Assembly: GCA_965223985.1 (NCBI GenBank)
Contig: OZ245030.1
Span: 2,666,001 to 2,730,000 of the forward strand
DNA from: JAPPKS01 sp963667895
Lineage (GTDB): Bacteria; Poribacteria; WGA-4E; PCPOR2b
Direction of reading: 5' to 3'
Length of the DNA: 64,000 nt
Under the pieces are notes generated by a model. That model did not search any database. It saw nothing but the letters and a program-made list of their open reading frames with translations, and was not told the origin of the DNA. Position 1 is the stretch's first letter. Each line of letters begins with the position of its first letter. This document shows positions 28,793-39,830 of this stretch, piece by piece. Made by a program: the position numbers and the translations under genes.

Positions 28793-31700
28793 TCAATCCT
28801 TTTCTTCCCAATTAGTCGCATCCGAATCAAACTCAGGTTCTTCGGGGATATCGCCTATTTCCTCTAGGTTAACATTCAGACATAAACTCTGCAGTTCCTT
28901 AACTAGCACGTTAAATGACTCGGGTGTGCCAGGAGCCGAGGCATTTTCGCCCTTGACAATGGCTTCATAAATCTTACTTCTACCGGCGACATCATCCGAT
29001 TTGATGGTCAGCAACTCTTGGAGCGTGTAGGCAGCGCCATAAGCTTCCAACGCCCAAACTTCCATCTCGCCAAATCGTTGCCCACCCTGTTGGGCTTTCC
29101 CACCCAGCGGTTGCTGTGTCACCAGGGAGTAAGGCCCCGTACTGCGGGCGTGAATTTTATCATCGACCAGGTGGTTCAACTTAAGGATATAGGCATAGCC
29201 GACTGTGGTTTCCTGCTCGAAAGGGGCTCCGGTTCTACCATCGTAAAGTTTCGTTTTTCCTGTTGGTGGAAGTCCAGCTTTCTTCAACAAATCTTGAATC
29301 TCGCTTTCTGTGGCACCATCAAAAACAGGCGTTGCGATGTATATACCTAATTTTTCGACCGCCCAGCCGAGATGTGTTTCGAGAATCTGTCCAACGTTCA
29401 TGCGCGAGGGGACACCCAAAGGGTTTAACACAATTTGCACAGGGGTACCATCCTCCAAATACGGCATATCTTCCTCCGGAAGAATTTTTGCCACTACACC
29501 CTTGTTCCCGTGCCGCCCTGCTATCTTATCACCAACAGCAATTTTTCGGCGATTCGCCACATAGACCTTCACGAGTTTGATTACCCCCGGCTTGAGTTCA
29601 TCACCTTTGCGAATCTTTTCAATCTTCACATTCTTTTCCGTTGTTAAGGCTGCAACTCGACCTTGCGCCAAATAACGAATGCGGGCAATGCGTTCCATCG
29701 CTTCAGAATCGGTCACATGAAAATCCCTATGAGGAACACCACTGTCAATCATTTCTTCGGTAACTACTTCTCCACGCCGCGCCACAATCTCTTTTTCCAA
29801 ATCTTCTGCTGTGGGTTTACGAATATCGGTGGCGAGCGTCCCGTCCAATAGTGCGTTTCGGATCTCTGCATTTTCCCGCTGCTGAATTAATGCACATTTG
29901 GACTCCCACTCTTTTTCCACTTCTTTTTCTTTGGCGGCTTCCCGAAGTTGTGCTTGACGATCTTTATCCCTATCCCTTCGAGAGAAGACTCTGACATCAA
30001 TAACTACGCCTTCAACCCCCGTCCGGGCATACGTCGAGGCGTCGCGGACTTCTCCTACTTTTTCTCCGAAGATAGCACGCAGCAACTTCTCTTCCGGTCC
30101 GAGATCGCTCTCCCCTTTCGGAGTCACCTTCCCGACGAGAATGCTGCCCGGTCTAACGATTGATCCGACTCGGATAATCCCCTCATCGTCAAGTTGGCTG
30201 AGCGCTTCCTCAGGGAGGTTAGGAATATCACGGGTGATTTCCTCTCTACCCATCTTCGTATCTCGTGCTTCAACTTCGAACTGATCAAGGTGGATGGAGG
30301 TAAAAATATCATCGGTGACCAGTGACTCACTGATTAAAATGGCGTCCTCAAAGTTATACCCTTCCCACGGCATAAACGCTACGAGCACATTGCTGCCCAG
30401 TGCAAGTTCGCCGTTGTCGGTCGCTGTGCCATCGGCAATTACTTGTCTGGCTTTAACCTTTTCGCCGACATCAACACAAGGGCGTTGGTGGATACATGTC
30501 CCACTGTTGGATCGTCTAAAGTTCATCAGGCGGTAGACATCGTAGCCCATTTCCGAAAAGGATTGTTCCCCGCCATCAACATGAAAGGCGTCATCGGTGC
30601 GGATAATAATCTCAGAGGCGGAAACACTTTCAACAGTTCCGTCTCGCTTTGCCAAAACCACTGCGCCTGAATCTCGAGCGGCTTTTGATTCCATACCAGT
30701 ACCGATTCGGGGCGCCTGGGGACTAATCAGAGGCACAGCTTGACGCTGCATGTTGCTCCCCATTAATGCCCGGTTCGCATCATCGTGTTCAAGGAAAGGA
30801 ATGAGCGCTGCGGAAACACCCACAATCTGCTTGGGGGACACATCAATGTAATCTATTTCTTCGGGGGATTTCCGGGGAAAATCTCCTTTAAATCGGGTGA
30901 CCAACCCATCCCCAACCAGCTTACCACGGTTATCAAGTTCAGTGTTTGCTTGTGCAATCGCGAAATCATCCTCTTTGTCCGCTGTCAGATAGTCAATCTT
31001 ATCAGTGGCTTGTCCCTCTACTACCTTCCGGTAAGGAGTTTCCAGAAAACCGTACGAGTTCACCCGTGCGTATGTGCTCAACGAGACAATCAAGCCAACG
31101 GATGGACCTTCTGGTGTCTCGATTGGACACACCCTGCCGTAGTGAGTTCGGTGGACATCGCGGACCTCAAAAGTCGCTCGTTCACGATGCAATCCCCCCG
31201 GGCCAAGCGCGCTGAGTCGACGTTTGTGAGTCAATTCGTCTAGCGGGTTGGTCTGCTGCATAAATTGGGAGAGTTGGCTAGATCCAAAGAACTCTTTAAT
31301 TGCCGCCGTCAGCGGTTTGGGATTGATGAGATCCGTTGCCGTGGCGTTTTCAAGCTCTTGAATTGTCATCCGCTCCCGGGTCGCCCGCATAACACGCATT
31401 ATTCCCATCCGCACCTGATTTTGCAGCAATTCCCCGACCGCTCGGACTCGACGATTGCCTAGGTGATCGATATCGTCCGTTTCTCCCTCGCCATTTTGGA
31501 GGCCAATAAGGTATTTGAGCGCTGCTGCAATATCTTCTTTCCGAAGGGTACGCACAGTTTCATCAACCATTCCGTCGCCATTATGGTAAATAGAAAGCCT
31601 CCCAAGTTTTTCGTTGAGCTTGTAACGTCCGACTCGGGAGAGGTCATATCGGACCGGATCGAAGACCATCTTTTCAAAACGGTTGCGCGCGCTCTCTATC

Positions 31701-32710
31701 GTCGGCGGATCGCCCGGCTGGAGTTTGCGGAAAACTTCTACTAGGGCTTGATCTTGAATGTGCCCAGCTCTGTAATCAGATTGGCGGTCACGTTCGAGGG
31801 TATTCCTTAACAATCGGATTTCTTCTGCATCCTTTTCATCCAATACTTCGATCTCACTGACTCCCGAATCCATGATTGCAGTCAGGCGATCATTCGTCAG
31901 CTCTGTGTTGGCTTCCAACAACACTTCTCCGGTATTCGGATTGACGACCGGACTAGCTGTGATTCGCCCTTCCAGCGCCTGAATTGTAGCAAGGTCATTT
32001 ACAATTGCGCATCTGTCGACTTTCGCAAATAGCTTGAGAATTTGCTCATCGGTTTCCCAACCGAGTGCGCGCACCAGCACAGTAACGAGCATTTTTTTGC
32101 GCCGAGCCAAACGGACATGAATCAAATCTTTGATGTCGCCTTCGAACTCGATCCACTCGCCGCGATACGGGATAATCCTTGCCGTGAAAAGTTTCTGCCC
32201 ACTAGTATGGGTATCTTCGCTAAAACTTGCCCCAGGTGAACGGTGGAGTTGGCTGACAACTACCCGTTCCGCACCGTTGATTACGAAGGTGCCATTTTCC
32301 GTCATCAGCGGAATCTCGCCCATATAGACTTCATTTTCTCTGATGTCGATTGTGCCCTTGTCACCTGTGTCTTTATCCAGCTCTCGAAAAATCAAACGGA
32401 CGCGAATTTTGAGCGGAACGGCATAGGTAAATCCACGAGATTGGCATTCATTAATATCGTACTTGGGTGGACTAAGGGTGTAATTAACAAATTCGAGGCT
32501 GGAAGTTTCGCTGAAATCCGTAACTGGGAAAATTTCCTTGAAGATGGCTTGGATTCCGATATCTTCACGTTCATCGGGATCGACGTTTCGCTGTAAGAAC
32601 TTGTCATAGGAATACTTTTGGACCTCAATCAGGTCGGGGAGATTCATAATCTCTGGAATTTTTGCGAAGGGTTGTCGTTCACGCTTGCCAAATTTGATGC
32701 GGTAGGGCAT
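28793..32710 (-). CDS. rpoB: DNA-directed RNA polymerase subunit beta
   Basis: 1305 residues, full length. Conserved blocks include INGAERVVVSQLHRSPG, the rifampicin region FFGSSQLSQFMQQTNPLDEL then THKRRLSALGPGGL, YGRVCPIETPEGPSVGLI, and GRHGNKGVVAK near the C terminus. In the rifampicin pocket the position equivalent to E. coli Asp516 is Gln (codon at 31256-31258), while His526 and Ser531 are kept. A consensus promoter lies about 90 bp upstream. The L11-L1-L10-L12 genes that usually precede rpoB are not upstream here. Confidence 0.98.
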   Translation of the reverse strand: MPYRIKFGKRERQPFAKIPEIMNLPDLIEVQKYSYDKFLQRNVDPDEREDIGIQAIFKEIFPVTDFSETSSLEFVNYTLSPPKYDINECQSRGFTYAVPLKIRVRLIFRELDKDTGDKGTIDIRENEVYMGEIPLMTENGTFVINGAERVVVSQLHRSPGASFSEDTHTSGQKLFTARIIPYRGEWIEFEGDIKDLIHVRLARRKKMLVTVLVRALGWETDEQILKLFAKVDRCAIVNDLATIQALEGRITASPVVNPNTGEVLLEANTELTNDRLTAIMDSGVSEIEVLDEKDAEEIRLLRNTLERDRQSDYRAGHIQDQALVEVFRKLQPGDPPTIESARNRFEKMVFDPVRYDLSRVGRYKLNEKLGRLSIYHNGDGMVDETVRTLRKEDIAAALKYLIGLQNGEGETDDIDHLGNRRVRAVGELLQNQVRMGIMRVMRATRERMTIQELENATATDLINPKPLTAAIKEFFGSSQLSQFMQQTNPLDELTHKRRLSALGPGGLHRERATFEVRDVHRTHYGRVCPIETPEGPSVGLIVSLSTYARVNSYGFLETPYRKVVEGQATDKIDYLTADKEDDFAIAQANTELDNRGKLVGDGLVTRFKGDFPRKSPEEIDYIDVSPKQIVGVSAALIPFLEHDDANRALMGSNMQRQAVPLISPQAPRIGTGMESKAARDSGAVVLAKRDGTVESVSASEIIIRTDDAFHVDGGEQSFSEMGYDVYRLMNFRRSNSGTCIHQRPCVDVGEKVKARQVIADGTATDNGELALGSNVLVAFMPWEGYNFEDAILISESLVTDDIFTSIHLDQFEVEARDTKMGREEITRDIPNLPEEALSQLDDEGIIRVGSIVRPGSILVGKVTPKGESDLGPEEKLLRAIFGEKVGEVRDASTYARTGVEGVVIDVRVFSRRDRDKDRQAQLREAAKEKEVEKEWESKCALIQQRENAEIRNALLDGTLATDIRKPTAEDLEKEIVARRGEVVTEEMIDSGVPHRDFHVTDSEAMERIARIRYLAQGRVAALTTEKNVKIEKIRKGDELKPGVIKLVKVYVANRRKIAVGDKIAGRHGNKGVVAKILPEEDMPYLEDGTPVQIVLNPLGVPSRMNVGQILETHLGWAVEKLGIYIATPVFDGATESEIQDLLKKAGLPPTGKTKLYDGRTGAPFEQETTVGYAYILKLNHLVDDKIHARSTGPYSLVTQQPLGGKAQQGGQRFGEMEVWALEAYGAAYTLQELLTIKSDDVAGRSKIYEAIVKGENASAPGTPESFNVLVKELQSLCLNVNLEEIGDIPEEPEFDSDATNWEEKD

Positions 32711-32798
32711 GCTTTCACCTTTATGCTTAGAAGGTTAAAGGGGGATGGCGTATGGACTTGTTTTCAATGATTCTATTTGTAAACCACGCAAACCTGAT

Positions 32799-32827
32799 AT
32801 TATACACTAAAATCTCCCCCATGTCAA
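32799..32827 (-). promoter_or_regulatory. perfect consensus promoter of rpoBC
   Basis: On the minus strand: -35 TTGACA (32822-32827), exactly 17 bp, -10 TATAAT (32799-32804). All twelve positions match the sigma-70 consensus. Transcription should begin near 32790, giving a leader of about 80 nt before rpoB. Confidence 0.88.
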
Positions 32828-33365
32828 GTTCTCCACCTTAATTTCCACACTTAAAATCAAGAAAGGTTGCCTTACGTTACAAAATTTTGGTTCAAACCAC
32901 TAATTAACAGACAAAATTACAGCTGTCAATAACCCTACAACGATGTTGCGGTGGTCGAAGGCATTCCATCACCATCAATGATTCGAGTGCTCTTTCCACA
33001 GTACAGATCCCCCAACAGATTTGTTGCGATGTGATGTCGTTATCATGAGAATAATTCCTTTTGGTGGACGGGTGACTGAGTGAGTTGTAGTCGATGCTGC
33101 TGAGGGTATTTCTTGTCCAGCATACGCCATCATACGCCATCATCTCTTTTTCATTGACTGAACGTTCAAGTTAAGAAGATGGCAGTTTGTAGGCGGTTAA
33201 TCTCCGCCTCTCTGCAGGTCAGTGCACGATTTCTTGGCGCTTTTTTCTTCATTCTTCACCATCTTTTGATTGATGGTAGTTCCCTTCAAGAAGTGGTCTA
33301 TTCGCGCACAGGCAACGAAAAAGTTCAAATGTTTAGGGGTTCAGTATTATCGTCTCGGCTGGGAC
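32828..33365. other. intergenic region between the rpoBC promoter and the ATPase island
   Basis: No gene is supported. It contains a short tandem of CATACGCCAT (33121-33140) and the left copy of the island's direct repeat (33151-33233). Its start is the upstream side of the rpoBC promoter. Confidence 0.5.
33151..33233 (+). repeat. left copy of island-flanking direct repeat
   Basis: 83 bp, aligned with 39831-39912 in the same orientation. The strongest core is GTTAATCTCCGCCTC followed by TGCAGGTCAG and CGAT; TCATTGAC and ACGTTCA match at the start. Identity by eye is about 70 percent. Confidence 0.65.
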
Positions 33366-36300
33366 TCAACACAAGGTGTCTCCACTTGATGTTTCTAAAA
33401 TCTGTTTGATGTCCCGCCAATGTGTTTCTACAAAACGGAGGTTTACATTCAGTTCGCCAAGCTGCAATGGAATTTGCAGTTTGTCTGACACCATCAATTG
33501 GTTTATCATTTCCTGCATAGTGTCTTCGTCCTTTTTTATGAATACCTGATACCTCGCTGCACACTCTGGACAGAGGGCTAGAAACTGGGCTTCGTGTGCC
33601 GTTGAGAAATGCTGGTATGTGAGTGCCTCTACCGCTTCAAAGTAGTATTTACCGTCACGTTTTTTGAATGGCATTTCCTTCTGGCAAACTTGGCAGACCA
33701 TCTGGTCATGGTCGTTGGTATACATGGCTTTGAGCCATACGCGCGTATACTCGGTTGCTGCGTTAACTGGCACGGATCTTACGCGATGCTCACGTTCCCT
33801 CGCAGGCAAATTCTCCAATTCTATGTCAAGCTGGGTCCTCCGACGATCCGAGTCCGACACTTGTCTCACTGGAAACGTCGGCCTGCTTCTTGTTCTTTGT
33901 GTATCGTCCCTCAATCTCGGAGGACTTGGTTCAACATCTGTGCCTTCTCCAGATGAAGGCGAAGCGTTTCTGGCAGCCCGCAACTCCCAAAATTCCTCGT
34001 ATTCCTGTGGATTTTGGATTAGGTCGTTGAGGATCTCTGCTCGCAGTCCTTTTCTTACTGCAAATTCAGCTACCTCATCCCTTCTCATACCAAGTTGTTC
34101 CGCTAAGTTCGCATCCCGCTCAAATGATTGAGGAAGATCATCAAGAGTAAGTTCGCACGGTCTATGCATCTTTCCGGCAGAATCTGGTAACCACGCTGTG
34201 TCTATCAACAGGCGCCCGAAATCATCTGACATGCGTTTCTCTGGAGAACTGTTTCTGTAATATTGGTTTGTTGATTTCTCTACGATTCCGCGAATACAAT
34301 TAGAATTAGGTTTAGCGATGTAATTCCAGATAAATTCACTTTTCTTGAAATTCGTGTGGTTGATGGCATGTTCCAGGCCAACTACTTCTATGGAAGGATC
34401 GAACTTATTAAGTCCTCGCTCATGTTCACCATGATAATTGAGAATAACAACGTACCCATCGTAATTCGGTTCTTTCTTGTTAACCCAAACACAAGCCTTG
34501 ACTTCTAAACCCTTGAGCAACTCCGGTGCAGATGGCGGATATTCATCAAGATTGACAAAATTACAGGAATCGTTGCCGTCAAAATACAAGCGTAGTTCAT
34601 CGGATCCAAAGTAGAGTTGATTTGGTTTGAGGTATATTGGTTCCCCTGAAGACGTGTTTTCGGCAAGGATAAACGGTGTTTTCAGCAGATTTTCCCGAAG
34701 TCGAGTTTTCTTGCTTTGCGAGTCTGTGTTATAGGCGCGTTCAATTTTTTCAAATTCGCTTTTGTGGTCTTCGATAGGAACTGTTGGGAAGTCGCATTCA
34801 TATTTCGGCAGGATATGTTTGATGACTTCTTCTACAATGTCCCATTCCGGCACCCCCAGTTCCTTCAGAAATCTGCGAACCTCGTCATCTTCAGTTAGCT
34901 GCACCTTGATAATGGGGAATGACGTATCAATGTCCGTCCCAATAGGTAAATATGCGCTTGGTGGAGAACCGTCCCCACGTGACGGATTGACGTGTGTCCC
35001 GTCTTGAAGACGTAAAATAGGCTTGGACCGGAGAATACTCCATGAGTAGCTCCATAGTAACTTCGGCGGTCTGTCGCCACCTGAGAGGAAATTATAGAAT
35101 TCGATGAGCCATCCATCAGATTGTTGTTCAAGAAATTGTTCAGACAACCTACGAGCGAACATCTCAGGATTAACTTCTTCAATCTCAAGTTCGTCCCTTA
35201 GGTACTTCCAAAGCTCGAGTGTGCGATCTTGGGTGATTTTATCAGACAACCACTTGATTTCATGGCTTGAACCAAACAAGCTAGCTAACTGTTCGTCGTG
35301 GAGAATTTCTCTGATAGCATCGCCGCGCGCCAACTTGGCGTTTGACGCAGAGACAAAGGTGCCATCATTCGCAGGGAGAAATTCCTCGTTTATAAAGGCA
35401 TTTCGCACTCTCGCAAAGATGGGACGAAGCAGGCTATCTCTATCTACCACGTAAGACGCGCCGCTATTGCCTTCCTCAAAATCGTTCAATCTGGTTGCAA
35501 GTATTTCAAGAAAGTCAGCTGTCAGTAAATTCTTCTCTTTCAAAGCGGGGAGCAACATGGTCACAATTAGGTTTGCAACGCAGTCCATCAACCAATGATT
35601 CCAAGGCACATCTTGAATATCCTCGCGGGAACTCGGCAGAATGAAATCAGCGTTAATCAGAAACGGAAACCCCATGTCAGAACGCACAGGCAAATAGGCA
35701 AAAACCTTTCCTGCACTTGCAGAATTTTCATCTAACGGAAAATCGATTGAAATTTCTCGGTTTTCTATTCCTTCTCGTTTTTCGTGATGAATATTCGCAG
35801 GTTTATTGACGGCTTCAGTGCATACCAAGAACCCGTCAACCTTAGAGAAAGACCGATGCTGTTTTTCGCCTTCTACTAGAAGCTCGACCTCTGGCATAGA
35901 GGCGTCATTTTTTAAGATTGAAAAATCGGTACCATTATCTGTCTTAATACGGATTTCTTGCAGTTTTGAAAGAAAGAGGATGGTTTCTGGCTCAATTTGG
36001 AGCAGCATTTTTTCAATTCGATCATAGCCAAAATTCGCCTTCGTTAGCGGTAGGATGATATAGGTTTGAGTAGGATCTAATCCTCCCGGCGGGTTAACCC
36101 ATTGAGGAACAATGTAGCCAAATCCCGTTTTGTCGTTGTGTTCGGGCAAACGAAAATGGTAGCCATCGGAAAAAATGTGCGGATTGTCTGTCACGAGAAA
36201 AACTGATTTGAAACCTATCCCCTTCTCTCCGATATATCCTTGTGCCTTCGTCTTTGTTGTTTCACCGACCTTGCAAATGGCATCCACATTCTCGCTGGTA

Positions 36301-36578
36301 AAGCCGGTTTCATTGTTTTCGATAATCAACGCACCATCGGATTCCTCGGTACCAGTCGGGTCGATTTGTGTCAACCGAATCGAGAGAGAAGGCGAAGTAT
36401 TTTTGTACGTATTGTCTTCGGCATTCTGAATTAACTCGAAGATAAAATGGGGATTCCTGCTATAGAGGCTGCCTGCGAGATGTTGAATAGCATTGTTCAA
36501 GCTATCTCTAACTCTCTCGCTCGCCCGATGAAATTCATGCCGAATTCCCTGAATGTGTTCAAATTGTTCGCTTGGCAC
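33366..36578 (-). CDS. sacsin-type GHKL ATPase with C-terminal Cys-pair motif
   Basis: 1070 residues starting at a GTG 7 nt after AAGGAGG. The N terminus is a GHKL ATPase of the sacsin/Hsp90 type: FIFELIQNAEDNTY (metal-binding Asn), ENNETGFT, then GYIGEKGIGFKSVF (lid glycines). A long central region has no motif I recognise. Near the C terminus Cys962-x2-Cys965 and Cys1003-x2-Cys1006 enclose a His-containing segment, like an HNH or treble-clef zinc site. Such ATPases commonly stand beside helicases in defence islands; here the neighbour is a broken SNF2/RapA-like helicase 76 nt upstream. A defence role is inferred. The reading frame itself is intact. Confidence 0.8.
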   Translation of the reverse strand: MPSEQFEHIQGIRHEFHRASERVRDSLNNAIQHLAGSLYSRNPHFIFELIQNAEDNTYKNTSPSLSIRLTQIDPTGTEESDGALIIENNETGFTSENVDAICKVGETTKTKAQGYIGEKGIGFKSVFLVTDNPHIFSDGYHFRLPEHNDKTGFGYIVPQWVNPPGGLDPTQTYIILPLTKANFGYDRIEKMLLQIEPETILFLSKLQEIRIKTDNGTDFSILKNDASMPEVELLVEGEKQHRSFSKVDGFLVCTEAVNKPANIHHEKREGIENREISIDFPLDENSASAGKVFAYLPVRSDMGFPFLINADFILPSSREDIQDVPWNHWLMDCVANLIVTMLLPALKEKNLLTADFLEILATRLNDFEEGNSGASYVVDRDSLLRPIFARVRNAFINEEFLPANDGTFVSASNAKLARGDAIREILHDEQLASLFGSSHEIKWLSDKITQDRTLELWKYLRDELEIEEVNPEMFARRLSEQFLEQQSDGWLIEFYNFLSGGDRPPKLLWSYSWSILRSKPILRLQDGTHVNPSRGDGSPPSAYLPIGTDIDTSFPIIKVQLTEDDEVRRFLKELGVPEWDIVEEVIKHILPKYECDFPTVPIEDHKSEFEKIERAYNTDSQSKKTRLRENLLKTPFILAENTSSGEPIYLKPNQLYFGSDELRLYFDGNDSCNFVNLDEYPPSAPELLKGLEVKACVWVNKKEPNYDGYVVILNYHGEHERGLNKFDPSIEVVGLEHAINHTNFKKSEFIWNYIAKPNSNCIRGIVEKSTNQYYRNSSPEKRMSDDFGRLLIDTAWLPDSAGKMHRPCELTLDDLPQSFERDANLAEQLGMRRDEVAEFAVRKGLRAEILNDLIQNPQEYEEFWELRAARNASPSSGEGTDVEPSPPRLRDDTQRTRSRPTFPVRQVSDSDRRRTQLDIELENLPAREREHRVRSVPVNAATEYTRVWLKAMYTNDHDQMVCQVCQKEMPFKKRDGKYYFEAVEALTYQHFSTAHEAQFLALCPECAARYQVFIKKDEDTMQEMINQLMVSDKLQIPLQLGELNVNLRFVETHWRDIKQILETSSGDTLC

Positions 36579-36654
36579 GTCACCCCCTCCTTAAAATGAG
36601 TGTTTTGGTTTTAAGCCAACTCTCATCGTTCGCAACCTAGATTCTAAACTGATG

Positions 36655-39509
36655 TCAGGAATTACCTTCCACTTCCAGAATCCCAAACGCTACCGGCTCC
36701 GCCGTAATGTCCGCCCTTGCCATTGCATCGTCTAACTCGCGATTGCGTCGATTGTAATCCGCCTCCGCATTGGCAATTTGGTATCCCCTCATCCGCCGGA
36801 TGTTTTCCGATGTTGCCTGTCGCAGTTGTTCGTGCAACAGCGCAACCCGCGCCCGATGGCTCGTCCTCAAACTCTCTCTGCGGTAAGCAGCGAGTTCTTG
36901 AGTATTCTGCCGATGGTCTTCACGCGCCTCTGCCCATAGCTGCTGGTGCAAGGTTTCTAATTCATCCCGCCTCGCCGCTTGATTAGTCTCCCGCACGTTA
37001 CTATCTACCGCGCCCTCAAGTAGACGGCTAAGGTGCGGTCTTAGAACCTCGGAGGTGGCGATTGGCTTCAGAATCATATCCTCCTTGATACCGTGAAACT
37101 GCCACTGGTAAATCGCAAAATCGTAACGTCCTGACGGAACATCATTGCTTTGGGCTTTCAAAGCGGTGAATACGCTTTGTTCCCTTTCTAATGCCAGCGC
37201 CGCTTGTTTCACTAAGGGGTGTATAGGCATAATGAACACGGCTTTAGGATGTTGGGTTGCACAATCAGCCTCAAACGTGATCTGGAGATGCTGAACGTCA
37301 CCCTTTAGCCAATTCTCCCACTCTCTATAAACCGGACTCCGTTCTCTCGGAAGTTGCCGGAAATCCCGCAATAAGGACTCTCTTGCGGGTCCGGAAAGTC
37401 GTAGCCTTTTCAGAGATCTTTCACCAAGGATGTATTCTTGCTCAGTCTCCAATTTCTGTTGAACGTAGAGCGTGACAATCCTCTGTATTGATTCCGGCGA
37501 CAACCAGAAACTGGAAGCATCTTCCACTTCCTTCTCCATTCTATCATCCGGGAAACGGATGCCGAATAATTCCAACTGCTGATTTTCCAGCCGCTCTTTT
37601 TCCTGTATCAACCGAATCTGATTGTCCGCCAACTGCTGCAACTTGGTACTTCGTTCTTCCTCGGGTTCCACGGCAGATCGTAGTTGACAATGCAGTCGCA
37701 GAACTGATAATCCAATCCTTCGCACCCCACTTCCGAGAACAGCATCACGTCGAGGCTAGCTCTCTCCTCTTTCGGCTTCTCAAAGCGTTCTCTCAATTCA
37801 ATTCGTTCGTCATCCGGCGTCCCGCCATGCACCATCCCAACACGAATGCAATCGGCTTCTAGATGTTCATAAAGATAGGCAAGAGTGTGACGGAAGCTGC
37901 TAAACACCATCACCTTGTTATTGGGGAGGCTTTGCCTTTCGCGTATGATTCTTAGGAGTGCTTCTAGTTTCCGATCTGGCGAGGTTATGGTTCGCACTTT
38001 TTCAAGAATCACTTCAATCTGATCTTGCATCCGACTCACGTTCTCTTCTTGAGGCATTGATTCGGTTGAATCCACTTCCGCCCAAGTAAGCTCGTCGAGA
38101 TGGCGGCTGAGGATTTCCTCAAGTAACGGTTCAAGTCCGTATAGACAACTTGCGAGTTGTCGGCGGATTGTTGTCATCATGAATTTTACGTTTTGATCGC
38201 CGTGAAGCCGCCGGAATATCTCCGCTTGCATCTCAAGCACCGCTTCGTGAATCTGTTCTTGATCAGCGGCTAATTCAACCTCTACCGTCTGTGGGCGGCG
38301 TATTGTGAACTCGCCGATATCGCGGCGGCGAGTTCTGTTGAGTATCCCTGAAAACGTATGCAGTGCCTCCATGTCTGTGATAAGTTGAACCCGTTCCGCA
38401 TTGGTGACAGATCTGCCCGATATTATACTTTGAATACGCTTAAATTCGGGATTATAGTTGAGGATGGATCGCCCCCACGGGGTTGCCGCGGCTTGCTTTA
38501 GGGCTAACCTCGCCTGAGGCATCCATCCTTTTTCTTGCAAGCGGGCAGCGTCAATCACTTGGTTGATAAATCGGTTCGGCTCCGCCATGTGGTTGAAGGC
38601 CTCCTCATCCAAAATCAGGTCCGGGCGAAGTGTGTTGAGCAGCACAAACAGGTCATGACTGCCGAGCTGGATTGGAGTAGCGGTCAGAAAGACAGCGGCT
38701 TCCGCATGATCACAGAAAAACCGGACCGCATCGTGATTGGCGGTGTTCTGGTTTCGGATGTGGTGCGCCTCGTCTACAATAACCAGATCGAAACGCGGGG
38801 GCGGGTCTAGATCCAACAACCCTCTTGTCCGCCTTCGTCGTTGATTGCCGTCTCGACCATGAAGAAGCTCTTTGTCGAACAACGAGTAGGGCAGAATGAC
38901 CTTCTGATGTTGCTCTGGCTACTCCCCATCGAAATGTGTTTCATTGATGCAATATTGTAAGAGTCTCCCGTCAAGATGAGTGAAATTTTCGTCAAACCGT
39001 TTCATTTCCCTCTGCCACTTCTGCTCGACGACTAGGGGACGAGGACAAATGATGAGAACAGATTTGATATCTCGACGGGCTTGCAATTCGCGCAGAATCA
39101 GACCAGCTTCAATGGTTTTTCCAACTCCAACGCTATCGGCAATTAGCAGTCTCGGACGGTCGGAACGAATAAATCTCAGGACAGGTCGGTATTGGTAGGG
39201 AACGAAGTCTACACGAGCCGCGTTGAGCGAATACAAATTCGATAAGCCGGGATAGCGAATCTGCAGGGCAGTCAGGTAGGCGTGAAATTGGTCGCATGTG
39301 AGATCCTGCAATTCGTCGTCACGCTCGGTTTCAACCTGCAACTGAGATGCGTAAAAGGTCTGAACGTTTCCATCAACTAAAACGCCAACTCTGTTTTCAG
39401 GGGTTGCTGGCGTCACGCTAACAACTGCACCGCGAACCGAAGGATCTGATCTCAAGGTGACGATCTGCCCCGGTGAAAACTCTTGCGAATGATTTGGTCT
39501 GCTATCCAT
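36655..39509 (-). pseudogene. broken SNF2/RapA-type helicase
   Basis: Start taken at the ATG at 39509 with GAGG upstream. Helicase motifs appear in order: LLIADSVGVGKTIEAGLILR (I), VLIICPRPLVVEQKW (Ia), VIVDEAHHIRN (II), FLTATPIQ (III), KVMVFSSFRHTLAYLYEHLE (IV), GCEGLDYQFCDCIVNYDLPW (V). Two lesions are seen. A TAG at 38919-38921 interrupts an otherwise continuous frame. Near 37665-37680, immediately after YDLPWNP, the motif VI arginine-finger segment is missing and the frame changes. The C-terminal coiled region (EERSTKLQQLADNQIRLIQE) continues in the new frame. The deletion probably removed several tens of codons. The protein cannot be a working helicase. It paired with the sacsin-type ATPase. 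Confidence 0.85.
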
Positions 39510-39830
39510 GTTTTTCCTCATCGAATGACATGAAGGGTGATGGGACAAGCTAGCACCTCATAGCCTTAAGGATTGTCCAAGTAAATTCATCCCCTCGTCT
39601 GAACAGACGAAAATCGTAACGTCCGGCTTCAGAGTGGAGGGCAAGACTTGAATGATCCTTGGTACCCACTTTTGATAGTCGTCTTATCGTTCGTTTTGAA
39701 CAGATACTCATTGTCGTTTTTGGAAAGACTGAGGGCGGGTCGAGGACAAGTAGATTAACAAACGCCTTTGGGGGATGTTCAAGAACTTCAAAGGGGGGTC
39801 CTGCTAACGAGTTTTTCTGTAGCTTCCTTC
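39510..39830. other. region upstream of the helicase remnant
   Basis: A 99-codon minus-strand frame spans much of this stretch (39550-39849), but it lacks a recognisable motif or ribosome-binding site, so it is not called. Otherwise I see nothing. Confidence 0.35.

Noticed and set aside
24466..32710. Many plus-strand frames opposite rpoB and rpoC
   Set aside because: They are shadows of strongly coding minus-strand genes and show no motif or ribosome-binding site of their own.
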